DNA of 64,000 nucleotides from Nothophaeocryptopus gaeumannii. Lineage: Eukaryota; Ascomycota; Dothideomycetes; Mycosphaerellales; Mycosphaerellaceae. Every line of letters begins with the position of its first letter. The stretch's first letter is position 1. The DNA lies in contig JASISA010000036.1 of NCBI GenBank assembly GCA_031771865.1, forward strand, positions 248,001 through 312,000. The letters run 5' to 3'. Shown piece by piece: positions 51,534-62,443 of this stretch. Position numbers and translations under genes: made by a program. Under the pieces are notes generated by a model, which did no database searches, was not told the DNA's origin, and saw only the letters and a list, made by a program, of their open reading frames with translations.

Positions 51534-54224
51534 TCATTGCATGCCGCCCTGGTTATTAGAATTCTGCAGTGCCCTCTGCATAGCTTGGAATTGTTGGGAA
51601 AGATCCGTACCACCTTGGTTCTGGTTAAATTGCTGATTGCCCATGCCGCCCATATTCATGTTGCCGGCCATGGACATGCCCATATTCCCCATATTGTTTT
51701 GTTGTCCCGGTTGCTGGGCTTGTTGCTGTGCGAGCAGTGCTTGGTGAGCTCGCAGTGTCTGCATGTACTCAGGGTCGCCACCGCTTGAGCCTGCGACAGC
51801 CTGCCCGTGCTGCTGAGCCTGTTGCGCTCGGGCAGCCATAGCTTGAGCTCTCGCGGCCTGCTGTCGCTGAGCTTGTTGCTTGAGCAGCATCTGCACAGGT
51901 GGCGTGAGTTGCTGAATGACATTCGGTGGCACGTTCATCAGTCCCTGATATTGTTGCGTCAGCTGCGAGAGTTGCTGTTGCGCCTGTCTCAGTTGCTGCT
52001 GCTGTTGCAGTTGCCGCTGCTGTTGATTTTGATCGCCTTGCGGATGGGCATGCCCCATCTGAGGTGTTCCTTGCATTCCAGGATGAGGACTGCCAGCCTG
52101 GCCTCCATTTGGTTGACCCATTTGACGATTGTAATTGCCTTGCATTGCGCCTTGCTGCGCCATCATCGCTTGTCGTCTGGCCAAAGCCTGAGCCATTTGA
52201 GGGTTGTTACCCGCCTGTTGCATCAGAGCTTGCTGCCTAAGCATCTGCTGTTGGCGCTGGATGTGCTGAATCTGCTCGGGTGTCATAGTAGTCTGCTGGC
52301 CGGGTGAGCCAGCTTGCATGCTTTGACTTTGTGCCAATGACATCTGGTGTTGACGCTGCAACATTGCATATTGCTCGGCACTTATATTGCCTTGCTGTGG
52401 AGTCAACATTGACATGTTCCCCATGCCTGCCGAGGCAGGTGTCCCGGCTGCAGGGCTAGCTTGTGCCAATCGAGGCGTCTGTGAAACCTGCCTAGTCACA
52501 GGCAATCCACCCATGTTAGGAGTAGCTTGTGGCATTTGCGGTGTCGCGTTACGACTCTGATGTTGCTGGCTGAGCTGGCGCTGCATGGGATTCGCCATCG
52601 TAGCAGACGTCGGACGTGGAGGACTGCCTGCGCTTTGGCTGGTCGTCGCCGTCATCGGGAATCCGCCTTGCTGCGGCATCGGTGAAGAATTCATCATGGA
52701 CGGTGTCTGTTGCCGGACCACTGGACTTGACTGCGCCATGGACGCAGCATGCTGGAAGTTACTCTGTTGTTGATTTATCATCATGCCGTTTTGTTGAGGG
52801 TGAGCGTGATTTTGAGCGGCCATCATCGCCTGCTGTGCCTGTATTTGCGCCGCCTGCTGACTACGCATCTGTTGTTGCTGTTGACGAGCAATATTCTGGC
52901 GTTCGGCCAGCACCAGGCGCTGTCTTTCATTAGCAGCCTTTTGTGCTGCTTGAGCTTGCGCAGCAGCCTCTTCTTGCTGCCGTCGTTGGGCAGCAGCTTG
53001 CTCCTGTTCCTCCTTCTTCTGGCGATCCTGCTCCTCCAATTTCTCTCGAACCATCTGGATTGTCTTGAATCTCCCGAAGCCGATGGCAGCGGCTGTTCCG
53101 GCGTTCTCGCTAGCAGCTGCGCCCGAGCCTGTGGACGGCTTGATGCGCTCGTCCATGATGAGCATTCTCCGCTCCGCCTCGGCAGCCTTCTCATCGTCTG
53201 CAGCCATCTCCGCTGTAGTTCTCTTTCGAGTCTTAGGAGACGGTGGTGCAGCTTGATGGAGCGGGTGAGCGAGAGCTTCGAGCAGCTTTTGTGCAGATTC
53301 CGGCCCATCGACTGTTTGCAGCAAGAGCGGAGGTTGCGTTGCAAGCATTACATCGGCTTGAAATTGGTAGTAGTCATCCGGCTCAAGACACTTCTTGCTG
53401 TCACCGGGAGGAGAGCGGCCGGCTGCAGTAGCGAGAGGAGTAGGCGGTACAGATAATTGCGGCGTGGGTGGCTGTCCACTGGCTCTGCTACCACGCATCG
53501 CGCTGACAGGAGTTTCTGCCAGGATCGCCATCTCTGCTTGAAGCGATAGCTCTGTGGGAAAGAGCACCAGAGTCGCTACATGAGGCCCATCCTTATCCTT
53601 CCTCTTGTCCCCGCCAGCTTTGTCCTTTTTGTCTGTATCTGCGGGTTCACGCTTCTCCGGAACATCCTCCTCCGCTTTCTTTGGGTACGGAGCCATTGGC
53701 GAAGGGGTGATGTAGTTGTTGTAGTTGTGCATAGAGTATTTGACTTGGTCACCGGCAGTGCCAGTGTCGCTTCGGCCTTTTTCTTTCCCACTCGTCTTGC
53801 GGTGATTGTGGACCTCCACGATGAGGCAACCATCGTAGAAGGGGACATTGTTCGCCAATAGCTCCCCGAGCATCTCGTGCGGTACGCGCTCTTCCCGGAC
53901 TCGCTCAAGCAGAACTTTCATTTGGGAGTCGTAGGGCCAACTGCCTTCTTGCGTATCCAGCCGAAAGTAGGTCGGGTGCAAGTGTAGGACCAGCGAAGGC
54001 GGTTTTCCCGCGAACTTGCGAAGAATGTAGTCCTTGGAGATGATATGCGGCTCGTTCAACCTGCGCTTCTTACCCAGGGGCTCATTGCTGATACCAACTC
54101 CACTGCCAGCTCCGACGTTCTCCATCACGCCGCTTGGCCGCTTATTGGGCATGTTAGGCCGGGTGGGAGGATCGCGTCGCGTTCGCAGGGCCTGCGCCGG
54201 TCGGGCTACGGTGGCAGTCGCCAT
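51534..54224 (-). CDS. SPT20: SAGA complex subunit Spt20
   Basis: Single frame of 896 residues from MATATVARPAQ. Spt20 is a structural subunit that keeps the SAGA histone-acetyltransferase co-activator together. The conserved Spt20 domain spans about residues 60-280: ILRKFAGKPPSLVLHLHPTYF, WPYDSQMKVLLERVR, VPFYDGCLIVEVHNHR, and further on HVATLVLFPTELSLQAEMAIL and DDYYQFQADVMLATQPPLLLQ. From about 400 the protein is Gln-rich and low-complexity with Met, Pro and Ala, usual for fungal Spt20. An upstream in-frame codon at 54245 is TTG and was not used. It diverges from DML1. Confidence 0.93.
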   Translation of the reverse strand: MATATVARPAQALRTRRDPPTRPNMPNKRPSGVMENVGAGSGVGISNEPLGKKRRLNEPHIISKDYILRKFAGKPPSLVLHLHPTYFRLDTQEGSWPYDSQMKVLLERVREERVPHEMLGELLANNVPFYDGCLIVEVHNHRKTSGKEKGRSDTGTAGDQVKYSMHNYNNYITPSPMAPYPKKAEEDVPEKREPADTDKKDKAGGDKRKDKDGPHVATLVLFPTELSLQAEMAILAETPVSAMRGSRASGQPPTPQLSVPPTPLATAAGRSPPGDSKKCLEPDDYYQFQADVMLATQPPLLLQTVDGPESAQKLLEALAHPLHQAAPPSPKTRKRTTAEMAADDEKAAEAERRMLIMDERIKPSTGSGAAASENAGTAAAIGFGRFKTIQMVREKLEEQDRQKKEEQEQAAAQRRQQEEAAAQAQAAQKAANERQRLVLAERQNIARQQQQQMRSQQAAQIQAQQAMMAAQNHAHPQQNGMMINQQQSNFQHAASMAQSSPVVRQQTPSMMNSSPMPQQGGFPMTATTSQSAGSPPRPTSATMANPMQRQLSQQHQSRNATPQMPQATPNMGGLPVTRQVSQTPRLAQASPAAGTPASAGMGNMSMLTPQQGNISAEQYAMLQRQHQMSLAQSQSMQAGSPGQQTTMTPEQIQHIQRQQQMLRQQALMQQAGNNPQMAQALARRQAMMAQQGAMQGNYNRQMGQPNGGQAGSPHPGMQGTPQMGHAHPQGDQNQQQRQLQQQQQLRQAQQQLSQLTQQYQGLMNVPPNVIQQLTPPVQMLLKQQAQRQQAARAQAMAARAQQAQQHGQAVAGSSGGDPEYMQTLRAHQALLAQQQAQQPGQQNNMGNMGMSMAGNMNMGGMGNQQFNQNQGGTDLSQQFQAMQRALQNSNNQGGMQ

Positions 54225-54665
54225 CTTGGAAGAGGTTATCTTCAATGCGGTCGGCGCGCTCGAGTAATGGGTTCTTGACTCTCAAGCTACCATCGATTCG
54301 GTAGGTCGCGCCCAATGAAGTCACCGCGGTTGGTCTTTGTCTCTTCGCATGAGTGCGCTCGGGGAATCGTGGTGTTTGCGCATTCGCAGAGGGTCGCTAT
54401 TCGGTCCCTGGGGGGTGTTGGCGGCGGTGTTGGCAGCGGTAAGAATGTAAGATGAACTGCGCGCGAGTCGTACGGTTGTGCGTGTGAGTGGTACGGAGCG
54501 TGAATGCCGATCGTAGTTCGCCCTTGTGATTGTGGGGCCGTCTATGCGCTCCGAATGCGAAACCTCAATTCCCGGAGAGCGATCCGCTCGAGAGCTCGAC
54601 TCTGCGATCGGAGGATCTTCTGCAAACATCCACCTCATGGCTATTTCCATGTGAGAAGAGCGAAT
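54225..54665. promoter_or_regulatory. Divergent intergenic region between SPT20 and DML1
   Basis: 441 bases that presumably carry both promoters. No specific regulatory site is recognised. Confidence 0.35.
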
Positions 54666-56314
54666 ATGCACGAGATCTTGACTCTGCAGTTCGGGCAGCA
54701 GGCCAATTACATTGGCACTCACTACTGGAACACACAGGTAGGTGAGTACTCCCTCCTCGAAGTCACATCTTCTAGAGATCCCAAACCATTGAGAAAGGGA
54801 GGAGTGTGGCTGATTATGTCTTGTAGGAGTCGTACTTCACGTACGCGGGTGAAGAGGAATCGCCTGTCGACCATGATGTATCATTCCGTGCCGGCATTGG
54901 CGCTGATGGTGCAGACACGTACACGCCACGCACTGTAATCTACGATCTAAAGGGAGCATTTGGTACCTTGCGGCGAGAGAATGCCTTGTACGAACTCCAG
55001 CGACAGGAGAATGCGCCTCCGCCAGGACAGTGGAGTGGTAGCACCATTCCGTTACATCTACCTCCTATTGCTCCCAGCGCATACCAACAAGCCCTAGACT
55101 CTGGGTCTGAACCGCCAACACTCACTACAGATAGCGTTCGCTTCTGGTCCGACTACAATCATGTGTTCTACCATCCACGAAGTATTGTTCAGCTGAATGA
55201 GTATGAGCTGAGCAGTTCTCTCATGCCATTCGAGCAGTGGCAGAAAGGTGACGAGCTTTTTGCTAACTTAGATCGCGAACACGACCTGCTAGATCGCGAT
55301 CTCAGACCTTTTCTGGAAGAGTGCGACCAGCTTCAAGGCATTCAAGTTTTCGCGGGCACCGATGATGCATGGGGTGGTTTTGCTGCCAAGTATCTTGAGC
55401 GAGTAGCAGACGAGCTAGGCAAGGGTTGTCGTTGGGTCTTTGGCCTACAAGATACTCAAAGGGTGGCAAGAGAGCGGCAAACCCACCAACTCGCGAACAG
55501 CGCACAGTCACTGTTCGCTTTGGACTCCTCTGCGAGCATGCATATCCCAACCAGCAGTGTTCCGCCTGGCTTACCACCATACGCCTCCATCGACGGCAGC
55601 AGTCGATGGCTCACCTCTGCACTGCAAGCAGCCGCCATCGAAACAGTCACGCTACCAACTTGTTTACGTAGCGCGCAGACGGCTCATGCTACCTTTGAGA
55701 ACCTCGAGTCGACGATCAATGGAAATGGCAGGCGCAAAATCGCCTCTTGCGCTATCTCTGTCGAGGCTCCAGAGGCCGAAGAGACTGCCGCTCAAGTCAA
55801 CGGTCACTCTGATAGCCGCATCACCAATGGTCTCACGCATGGTGAAGACCAGATTTTCGAAGAGCGGAAGCTGGATATCGACCTCTACCCTCAGCTCTCC
55901 GTCACGCAATCGGCCAACAGACGGCAAACTGGTCGGCGAGCACAGACGTTCAGCCAGCTAAGTTCGCTACGAGGCGAATGGAAAACGCACTCAGACATCG
56001 AGCACATTAACGACAGATCTCACGATCATTTCGCATCCGGTCCGCGGGCGTCGGTCTATCAATCATCGCTCCTCTTCCCAGTGCTGAACTCTTACCCTGG
56101 CATCTTCCGATTCCCAGGCAGACCGAAGAAGCTGGCCATCCGAGCTTCACTTTCCACATCTTCTACTATTGCCGAGCGGGTGAGAGGAGTGGAAAGCATA
56201 GCACGGCGCATGGTGGGAATTGATGAGCGCGAAGCTCTTTGCGATGGCTTAGCTGCGATTGCAGACGAGTATGAAGAGGGTTGGATGAGTGATAGCGAGA
56301 GCGAGGATGACTGA
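54666..56314 (+). CDS. DML1: Dml1/Misato, tubulin-like mitochondrial inheritance protein
   Basis: Exons 54666..54737 and 54827..56314 give 519 residues; the 89-nt intron (GTAGGT..TAG) rejoins THYWNTQ-ESYFTYAG. Dml1 is a tubulin-related protein linked in yeast to partitioning of mitochondria and mitochondrial DNA. The N-terminus HEILTLQFGQQANYIGTHYWN is the conserved tubulin-like start (misato segment II). Also visible are RTVIYDLKGAFGTLRREN, FWSDYNHVFYHPRSIVQLN and the tubulin-type FAGTDDAWGGFAAKYLERV. The C-terminal tail is acidic (DSESEDD). The stop lies 51 bases from the stop of the convergent neighbour. Confidence 0.93.
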
Positions 56315-56365
56315 ATGCCTGCACGACTCTTGAACCAGCGCATCTGGGGACTGTTTCTTCCACTC

Positions 56366-57109
56366 TCAATTCTCTTTACCCCCGCCCTCACTCCTTCCTG
56401 CGACGACGATCGTGTTCTCGTCACTGCTCTCCCCCTTCAATCTCTCACCACCCGCTGCACGCGCCTGCTCATCTTCCGCCCGCCTCTCGGTGCCCTCAAT
56501 TCCACCCTCACCGCCAGCACTCAACCCAAGACTATCCATCATCTCCCCTAACAACCCTAATTCCTCCTGCCCAAGCAATTCCTCCGCATCCAGAATTTTC
56601 AGATCCTCAACCATATCCATCAATCCTCTCAAACCTTCCATCCTCTCCTTTTCCAATCTCCTCAATTCCGAATCAATCTTACCCACTTCTTGACGAAACC
56701 TCTTATTCGATTTGAAGAATCTGTAGTCGTTCCCCTCGAGCTCGACGTTCCCGGCGTAGAGCTGCTCGAGCAATGTCGACAGGGTCTCCGGTAGAGCGAC
56801 CTCCCCACCCTCTTCACCCTCACCTCCCTCCTCGTCGTTGGGTGAAGGGTAGGCCGCAGCAAGCGCACGATATCTCAACGGTAGCGTTTCGAGGAGGTGA
56901 ACTAGGGCAGCTGCTTTGGCTTCCGAGGTTGCGGTGGATTTCGGGGAGATGATGGTTGCAAAGTCGGATATTAAGGCGAGTTGTTTTAGGTAGTGTAGCC
57001 AATAAGAGACTTCGGATTCGATGATTTCGGAGAGGGAGGTGAGAGTTTGGGAAGGCGTCATGGGAGGCTGTGGTGTTTGAGCCGGGAGTGGAGTGGGTGC
57101 ATGGGCCAT
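56366..57109 (-). CDS. Unknown acidic helical protein
   Basis: Single frame of 247 residues from MAHAPTPLPA; an in-frame Met at 57133 would add 8 residues. I do not recognise the family. After a Pro/Thr-rich start (1-22), a helical region covers about 25-105 (SLSEIIESEVSYWLHYLKQL, then ALVHLLETLPLRYRALA). An acidic Gly/Glu linker follows, then a second helical region with likely coiled coil (FFKSNKRFRQEVGKIDSELR, LEKERMEGLRGLMDMVEDL). The last 50 residues are acidic and Gly-rich. Codon pattern and length suggest a real gene. It could be a small subunit of a nuclear complex, but nothing seen proves that. Confidence 0.6.
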   Translation of the reverse strand: MAHAPTPLPAQTPQPPMTPSQTLTSLSEIIESEVSYWLHYLKQLALISDFATIISPKSTATSEAKAAALVHLLETLPLRYRALAAAYPSPNDEEGGEGEEGGEVALPETLSTLLEQLYAGNVELEGNDYRFFKSNKRFRQEVGKIDSELRRLEKERMEGLRGLMDMVEDLKILDAEELLGQEELGLLGEMMDSLGLSAGGEGGIEGTERRAEDEQARAAGGERLKGESSDENTIVVAGRSEGGGKEN

Positions 57110-57404
57110 GGTGGGTAGGTGACTCGTTCTCATGTGGTTGTCCCGGACTTTTATGAGACTGATGTTCTAATCGGCTGCTTGGCGGAGTATAAGAACGCTG
57201 AGAGCAAACCGTGAGCTTTCCGAGAGGGGGACGGTGTGAATGTGATACTTGATCTGCACATGCGCGACCCTGCGCTTACTTTCTGATATTCACATGTTAA
57301 AAGCTGGGAAAGGGCTGGTGAAGATCCACGTGTTCCATCATTACGACATGCCTTAACCAATTAGAAGCTGTACTGTTGCTTGTTCTGTACAAAAAAAGGT
57401 ATCA

Positions 57405-59450
57405 TCAACTCTCCGGCGGCGTGGCAAAGTCTTCGGACTTGTTTCGCGAAGCAATGTCCTCCGGTTTAGTTGCACCCAACGACTTCGACCTGAACTCTGC
57501 ACTGGGTCCCGCAGCCTGCGCAGCGTTTCTGATCTCCTCGCTCTCCACCTTTGACGAGTCCACAGCTATGCGCATATCACCCCTCTCATGCTTCTTGGCC
57601 ATCTTCTTGAGTGCTTCCTCCGTGAGACCTTGTCGGAACATGCGCTCAAGGACGTCCTTCTTTCTGGTCTTGTGATCTCCGATACTGATGACTACTCCAG
57701 CTGCAATGTTGCAAGCAATCGAGCAAGACAGAATCGTGGCGGTAAGAGCTTCTGGGCGAATGTGGTAATCGATAGACCAGGTGCAGGTTCCAAGTGCTAC
57801 CTGCAGGAGACTGTGGCAGTCGAGCAATACGACGGCAGCCACCATGAGCCGGAGTGGGAAAGCGTGGTGAGTGGTTGTCTCATGAGGTTTGTAGAATGTG
57901 TGACTCTTGTTGAATTTCGCCTGGTGGTATTGCAGTCGCTTTTGTTGCTTGACGCTCAGCACGGAATACTCTGCCATTTCTTCTTTGTCCACCAGGTCGT
58001 CAACATCTGTGGCACTAGCCCGACGGCCCGGGAGATCATTGTGGTCGACGAGCTGAGGTAGATTCTTTTCTTTTCGCAGCCGCCATGTCAGATGGTGATA
58101 ATGAGCGATGAAGCACATATGATATGTGTCGACTGCCCGAAATGGAGCTAGTCCATCCCCGATCAGAGCGAAAAGGGCGACCAGAGTCAGATCGATAATG
58201 TTAATGATGTAGTCCTGACGGCCTCCAACGTAGATCCAACCAATGAGTGCAAATACCCAAGCAGCACCGAATAGGGTGACGAGAGTTGCGTATACGAATA
58301 CGAAGAGTCCTAAAGGCTTGCTAATGTACTTCCGGAAGCCTCTCATCGAGCGCTTGAAGCCTTCGCGCTTCGAGTGCAGTAGATGTCGCACGTGGTCGTT
58401 GAGCTCAGCCACGGCTTCCTCATCCCAGCCTTCTAGACTGACGCCGTGAGGTAGTACGGCAAAATGAGAGTCGCTGAGCTCTGAGGAAATCGACATTTTG
58501 CGGGTGAGGTTGCTTTCTTGAAGCTCTATGTCTCCGCCTTGCTCGCCCTGTTCGGGTATAGGGCCGGAGTCTGGAACAGGTTTACGCGCAATTGTTGGCG
58601 GCTGCTGGCCAGTTCTAGAAGCGCGCCTCTCAGCTCTTGAGCGAGCTATTGCTTCAACATCAGATGTAGGTCGCCTCGAGAGATCGTAAGTCGGCCGGCG
58701 ATTAACAAGGCTTCCAAGATCCGGGACAAACAAGGAATTTTGAAGATTCGTAAGTGTGCCGAGGGTTCGCACTTCTGGGTCGACGAGATCCAGCAGATCG
58801 ATCACGTCTGATTCGTACTCGCCTCCCTCCTGTCCAGAGATTGGCCTGTCTCTAGAAGCTGATCCGGTGTTACTGCGGAAGCGATTGAGACCATAACCTC
58901 GTGTTCTCTGAGCAGCATGGCCCGTCGAATGCATTGCAGAGCCTCCAGTCCCCAGCCTTTCGGGCGAGGGTGTGCGAATTGCCATATCTCGGAAATTTAT
59001 ACCAGGCGTGCCAGCACGAGAATCTCCCTCAGGAATCTGAGGAAAGCCTGGTTGCAACCCACCGCCCGCGCGCGGTTGAGCCTGTACACCCTCGGCGATA
59101 GTGGACATGTGACCTCCATCTGCGGTCCGTTGACGTGAGAGGTCTGTTCCTGCACCCGCGACGTCCCTTGTTGGACGCTGTGGAGCTGACATACTCCTAC
59201 GTCGACCAGTTACAGCGTCATCGTCCTCTTCCGGTACATTGTTGTCTGTAGCTTGAGATTCAGGTCGTGGCAAAAGGACCGTCGTATTTGAAGGCAGTCT
59301 ACGAATTCTGATGTTGGACGGAGCTCGCAAGCTCTCGAATGATGGTGCTCCTGCTATGTTTCTTGCGCCTGGAGTATGAGCCGTGGCGGGTCTGTCATTC
59401 TGGACGCTGGAGTTGCCACGTCGGCGGCCACCTTGACTGAAATAGTCCAT
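57405..59450 (-). CDS. DUF2985 integral membrane protein
   Basis: Single frame of 681 residues from MDYFSQGGRRR. Residues 1-340 are low-complexity, Ser/Arg/Pro-rich and probably cytosolic and phosphorylated. The conserved DUF2985 region begins near LNDHVRHLLHSKREGFKRSM and includes about four hydrophobic segments: LGLFVFVYATLVTLFGAAWV, IINIIDLTLVALFALIG, LMVAAVVLLDCHSLLQVAL and ATILSCSIACNIAAGVVI. Family motifs GWIYVGGRQDYIINIIDL and GLAPFRAVDTYHMCFIAHYH are complete. A charged tail follows (KKMAKKHERGDMRIAVDSSK). The family has no established function; relatives sit in fungal endomembranes or the plasma membrane by prediction only. Confidence 0.85.
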   Translation of the reverse strand: MDYFSQGGRRRGNSSVQNDRPATAHTPGARNIAGAPSFESLRAPSNIRIRRLPSNTTVLLPRPESQATDNNVPEEDDDAVTGRRRSMSAPQRPTRDVAGAGTDLSRQRTADGGHMSTIAEGVQAQPRAGGGLQPGFPQIPEGDSRAGTPGINFRDMAIRTPSPERLGTGGSAMHSTGHAAQRTRGYGLNRFRSNTGSASRDRPISGQEGGEYESDVIDLLDLVDPEVRTLGTLTNLQNSLFVPDLGSLVNRRPTYDLSRRPTSDVEAIARSRAERRASRTGQQPPTIARKPVPDSGPIPEQGEQGGDIELQESNLTRKMSISSELSDSHFAVLPHGVSLEGWDEEAVAELNDHVRHLLHSKREGFKRSMRGFRKYISKPLGLFVFVYATLVTLFGAAWVFALIGWIYVGGRQDYIINIIDLTLVALFALIGDGLAPFRAVDTYHMCFIAHYHHLTWRLRKEKNLPQLVDHNDLPGRRASATDVDDLVDKEEMAEYSVLSVKQQKRLQYHQAKFNKSHTFYKPHETTTHHAFPLRLMVAAVVLLDCHSLLQVALGTCTWSIDYHIRPEALTATILSCSIACNIAAGVVISIGDHKTRKKDVLERMFRQGLTEEALKKMAKKHERGDMRIAVDSSKVESEEIRNAAQAAGPSAEFRSKSLGATKPEDIASRNKSEDFATPPES

Positions 59451-61303
59451 GATCCAGACCAGTCACGGAAAAGGTTACAGTTCGGCTGTTTCGCCGCTCG
59501 CCAGGTGATCGCAGTTTCGATATGGTTTGAGGTTCCTCAGCGGCCAATGCGAAGGGAACTGTAATAGCCACTCGCAAGTTTTCTCGTTCCAAAGGTGGTT
59601 TTAAAGACGGCGAGCCTCCCAGGAAGTCCAGATGCTGGGGGTCTAAGATGCTAACCTATCGTATGGGGATGAGCGATTGAGGTTGCGAGGTCTGACCCGG
59701 AAGATCCGAGGCGAGGGCTCTCACCCTGTAGGCTGGCGCGTCCAGGGCGCGCGCTGAGACGGGCACGAGTATCCAGGTCGCGCTGCTAGATGCCGTATAC
59801 TGTATACAATGCAGTGTCCCACAGTCGCGCTGGCCCGAGGCGGCCTTCCAAACGGGCGTGAATTGGCGATCCGTGAAGCAAAAAGGCGAGGAAGAGGCCA
59901 CTGTTGGGGGAAGAAAGCTGGATGAGAGTGGGCAGCGAGATCCCGGCTCCCGTTCTTCGCCAGTGGCCCAAGCTTCACTGTACTTGCACAGAACTAGACG
60001 CCACCTCATGCACTGAATTCGTGCTTAGACTATCATTGTATAAGCACCGGCCGAGTGACCCTCGATTCAAGGCTATGCCACTCGCTTTGGACAAACACGT
60101 CGGCCTCACTTCGATTTGTGGTCCTGTTCGGGAACAGAGCAAGCTGTCAATGACCTTGGCGAGGCTTAATCTCCCTGCCGTTGATCTTCTCCGCGCATTT
60201 CTCCCTTTCAACGTCATCTCCACTCTTCTCACAACAACACGAATGCAGCGATATTGCTCTGTCGCCCGCCGGCGCGACAGGCGGAGAGTCTAAGGACATA
60301 TTGCTAGTGCTGCATTGCTCTGTGCCTTTCATTCACGACTACTAACCGTCAAGCAACCGACGAAGCGCTATCGGCTACGCCGCACATGCCCCACAGGCTG
60401 TGTCCAGAAGGACATCACCCCTCTGCACAACGATGATTCTCAAGACGACTTCATGTCCAAGGAACTTGAAGGAACTTGATAATGACGATAACCTCTTCTC
60501 GGAGCGGAGCACTGCAGGACGAGACGAAGCGCACCACTGCGCTCAGCCCAGCCTTGCAAAAGCCAACGTAGGCGCCGCCCCGAGCAGTAAGAAGTGGGAG
60601 CATTGGAGATCTGCGCAAGAAAGACGGACGATACATGGAATATCTATTGTTCGCTCCGCGTGAATAAGCGGAAGTGCTGTAGCCTTGTCGGCAGAAAGAC
60701 TTCGACCGACATCTATAATGGCATGCTTCGCGCTTGACACCTCTCGGCCTTGAAACAGTGCACACGAGCGCGCATAAGGCATGGGAAATATACAGAATCT
60801 GTAGCTACATATACCTCCCTGTGGTGAATGTGTTCCCAGGCTGCTGATACCAGCCTTGATGAGGCAGCTCGAGCTCTGCCATAGCATAATCATTCCACTC
60901 TCACACTCTAGCCATAGATCAAAATAGTTGCCGTCGCCATTCTCATCCATCGAAGACGTAGATCATAGCCCTTGCAAGAGCCATTCCATGGTGCAACCGA
61001 ATAACGCCCCATGCCCCACCTAGGTGTCAGTAGTGGGGCCAGAGAGCTCTTGTAGTTGGCCGACCCTAAGCAGCCGCCCACCGGCCTGCAGGCATTGCAT
61101 GATTGCAACAATAAGATCTTGGGCGGAGTAGATCTTAGTCGGACTCGCTTGTCTTTATCCTGTCTCTGATATTACCAGCCGAGAACCTGTCCCGCACCCG
61201 GATGACTGCAAACGTAAGAAGGAGACTGAGCCAACTTGCGTCAACTACAATCCCAACAACAACAGCTTCATCCTCGACATTAAGAGCCAGACAGCTAGCG
61301 ACA
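59451..61303. other. Intergenic region
   Basis: About 1.85 kb with only short chance open frames on both strands. No repeat, RNA gene or transposon end is recognised. A 112-codon minus-strand frame (61135..61473) with two hydrophobic runs overlaps the first exons of the aldo/keto reductase and is discounted. Confidence 0.4.
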
Positions 61304-62443
61304 ATGGCCAAGATACACACCCCAATTCCAAGTAGGATTGAGCCTTGAAAACTATCTGGAACGTTTGCTGACTTGTTTTCAGATCTGAGTACTACTCCCA
61401 AGCTTTGGAGCCATATGTGACCTCCGCTAACACTTCCTGCAACAGAGTTGAATGATGGCAACTCCTTGCCCATGGTATACAGCGTTCAATTCTCGTTCTG
61501 ACTTATTCACAAGCTGACAATCTCTAGCTGGCATTCGGCACCGGCACAGCCTGGTACAAGACCGGCGACGAGTCGAAGCTCGACCAGGCCTGCATCGACT
61601 CTGCGAAGCTCGCCATCAAGCTCGGCTACACCCATTTAGACGGCGCAGAGGTATACAAGACCGAAACCGAACTCGGAACAGCCATCAAAGAAGGCGGCGT
61701 CCCCCGAGAGAAACTCTTTGTCGTAACCAAAGTCATCACCAACATATCCGACATCCCGTCCGCCCTCAAAACCTCCCTCAAAAAACTCCAAACCGACTAT
61801 GTGGATCTCTACCTCATTCACGCCCCTTTCTTCTCGGAGTCCAAGGAGGAACACCAAGCGAGATGGAAGCAGATGGAGGAGCTCAAACAGCAGGGTCTGG
61901 CGAAGTCGATTGGTGTATCCAACTACCTCCCAGAGCATTTGGAGTATATCATCGAAACCGCCACGATCCCACCCGCGATTAACCAAATCGAATTCCATCC
62001 TTACCTGCAACACCCGGATCTCCTGGCCTATCACAAGAAACACGGTATCGCCACTTCCGCCTACGGTCCTCTCACCTCCGTGACCAAAGGAGCAGGAGGA
62101 CCGGTTGATCCAGTGTTGGAAAAACTGGCAAAGAAATACGCTGTTTCTCCCGGAGAAATTTGTCTTCGGTGGTGTATTGATCAGGATATTGTGGCTATTA
62201 CGACGAGTAGCAAGGAGCAGAGATTGAGTGATTATCTGAGGGCTATGACTTTTAAGTTGACGCCGAAAGAGATTCAAGAAGTAAGTTTCCCCGAATATAA
62301 AAGAGATGATGGAGGTGGGTGAGAAAGATGTGAGAGGGATTGCTGACTTATTATGTGTGTGACTACAGATCAATGAGGAGGGCACCAAGAAACACTTCCG
62401 CGGTTTCTGGAACCATATCTTCAAGGACGATGATCGGAGGTAG
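61304..62443 (+). CDS. Aldo/keto reductase, with a probable 6-nt microexon
   Basis: Best model: exons 61304..61331, 61383..61388, 61446..61474, 61528..62280 and 62369..62443, giving 296 residues. The tiny exons spell MAKIHTPIPNLKLNDGNSLPM, then LAFGTGTAWYK. Introns are 51, 57, 53 and 88 nt, with GCTGAC, GCTAAC, GCTGAC and GCTGAC as branch sites. Skipping the 6-nt exon gives one 114-nt intron and stays in frame (PIPKLNDG). The enzyme reduces carbonyls with NADPH. The catalytic tetrad is Asp59 and Tyr64 (HLDGAEVY), Lys89 (VVTKV) and His119 (LYLIHAP); GVSNY, NQIEFHPY and ITTSSKEQRL for cofactor binding also fit. The substrate is unknown. Confidence 0.85.

Noticed and set aside
61135..61473. 112-codon minus-strand frame with two hydrophobic segments
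   Set aside because: It overlaps the small first exons and introns of the aldo/keto reductase, and its start lies on the reductase exon edge. No family resemblance.
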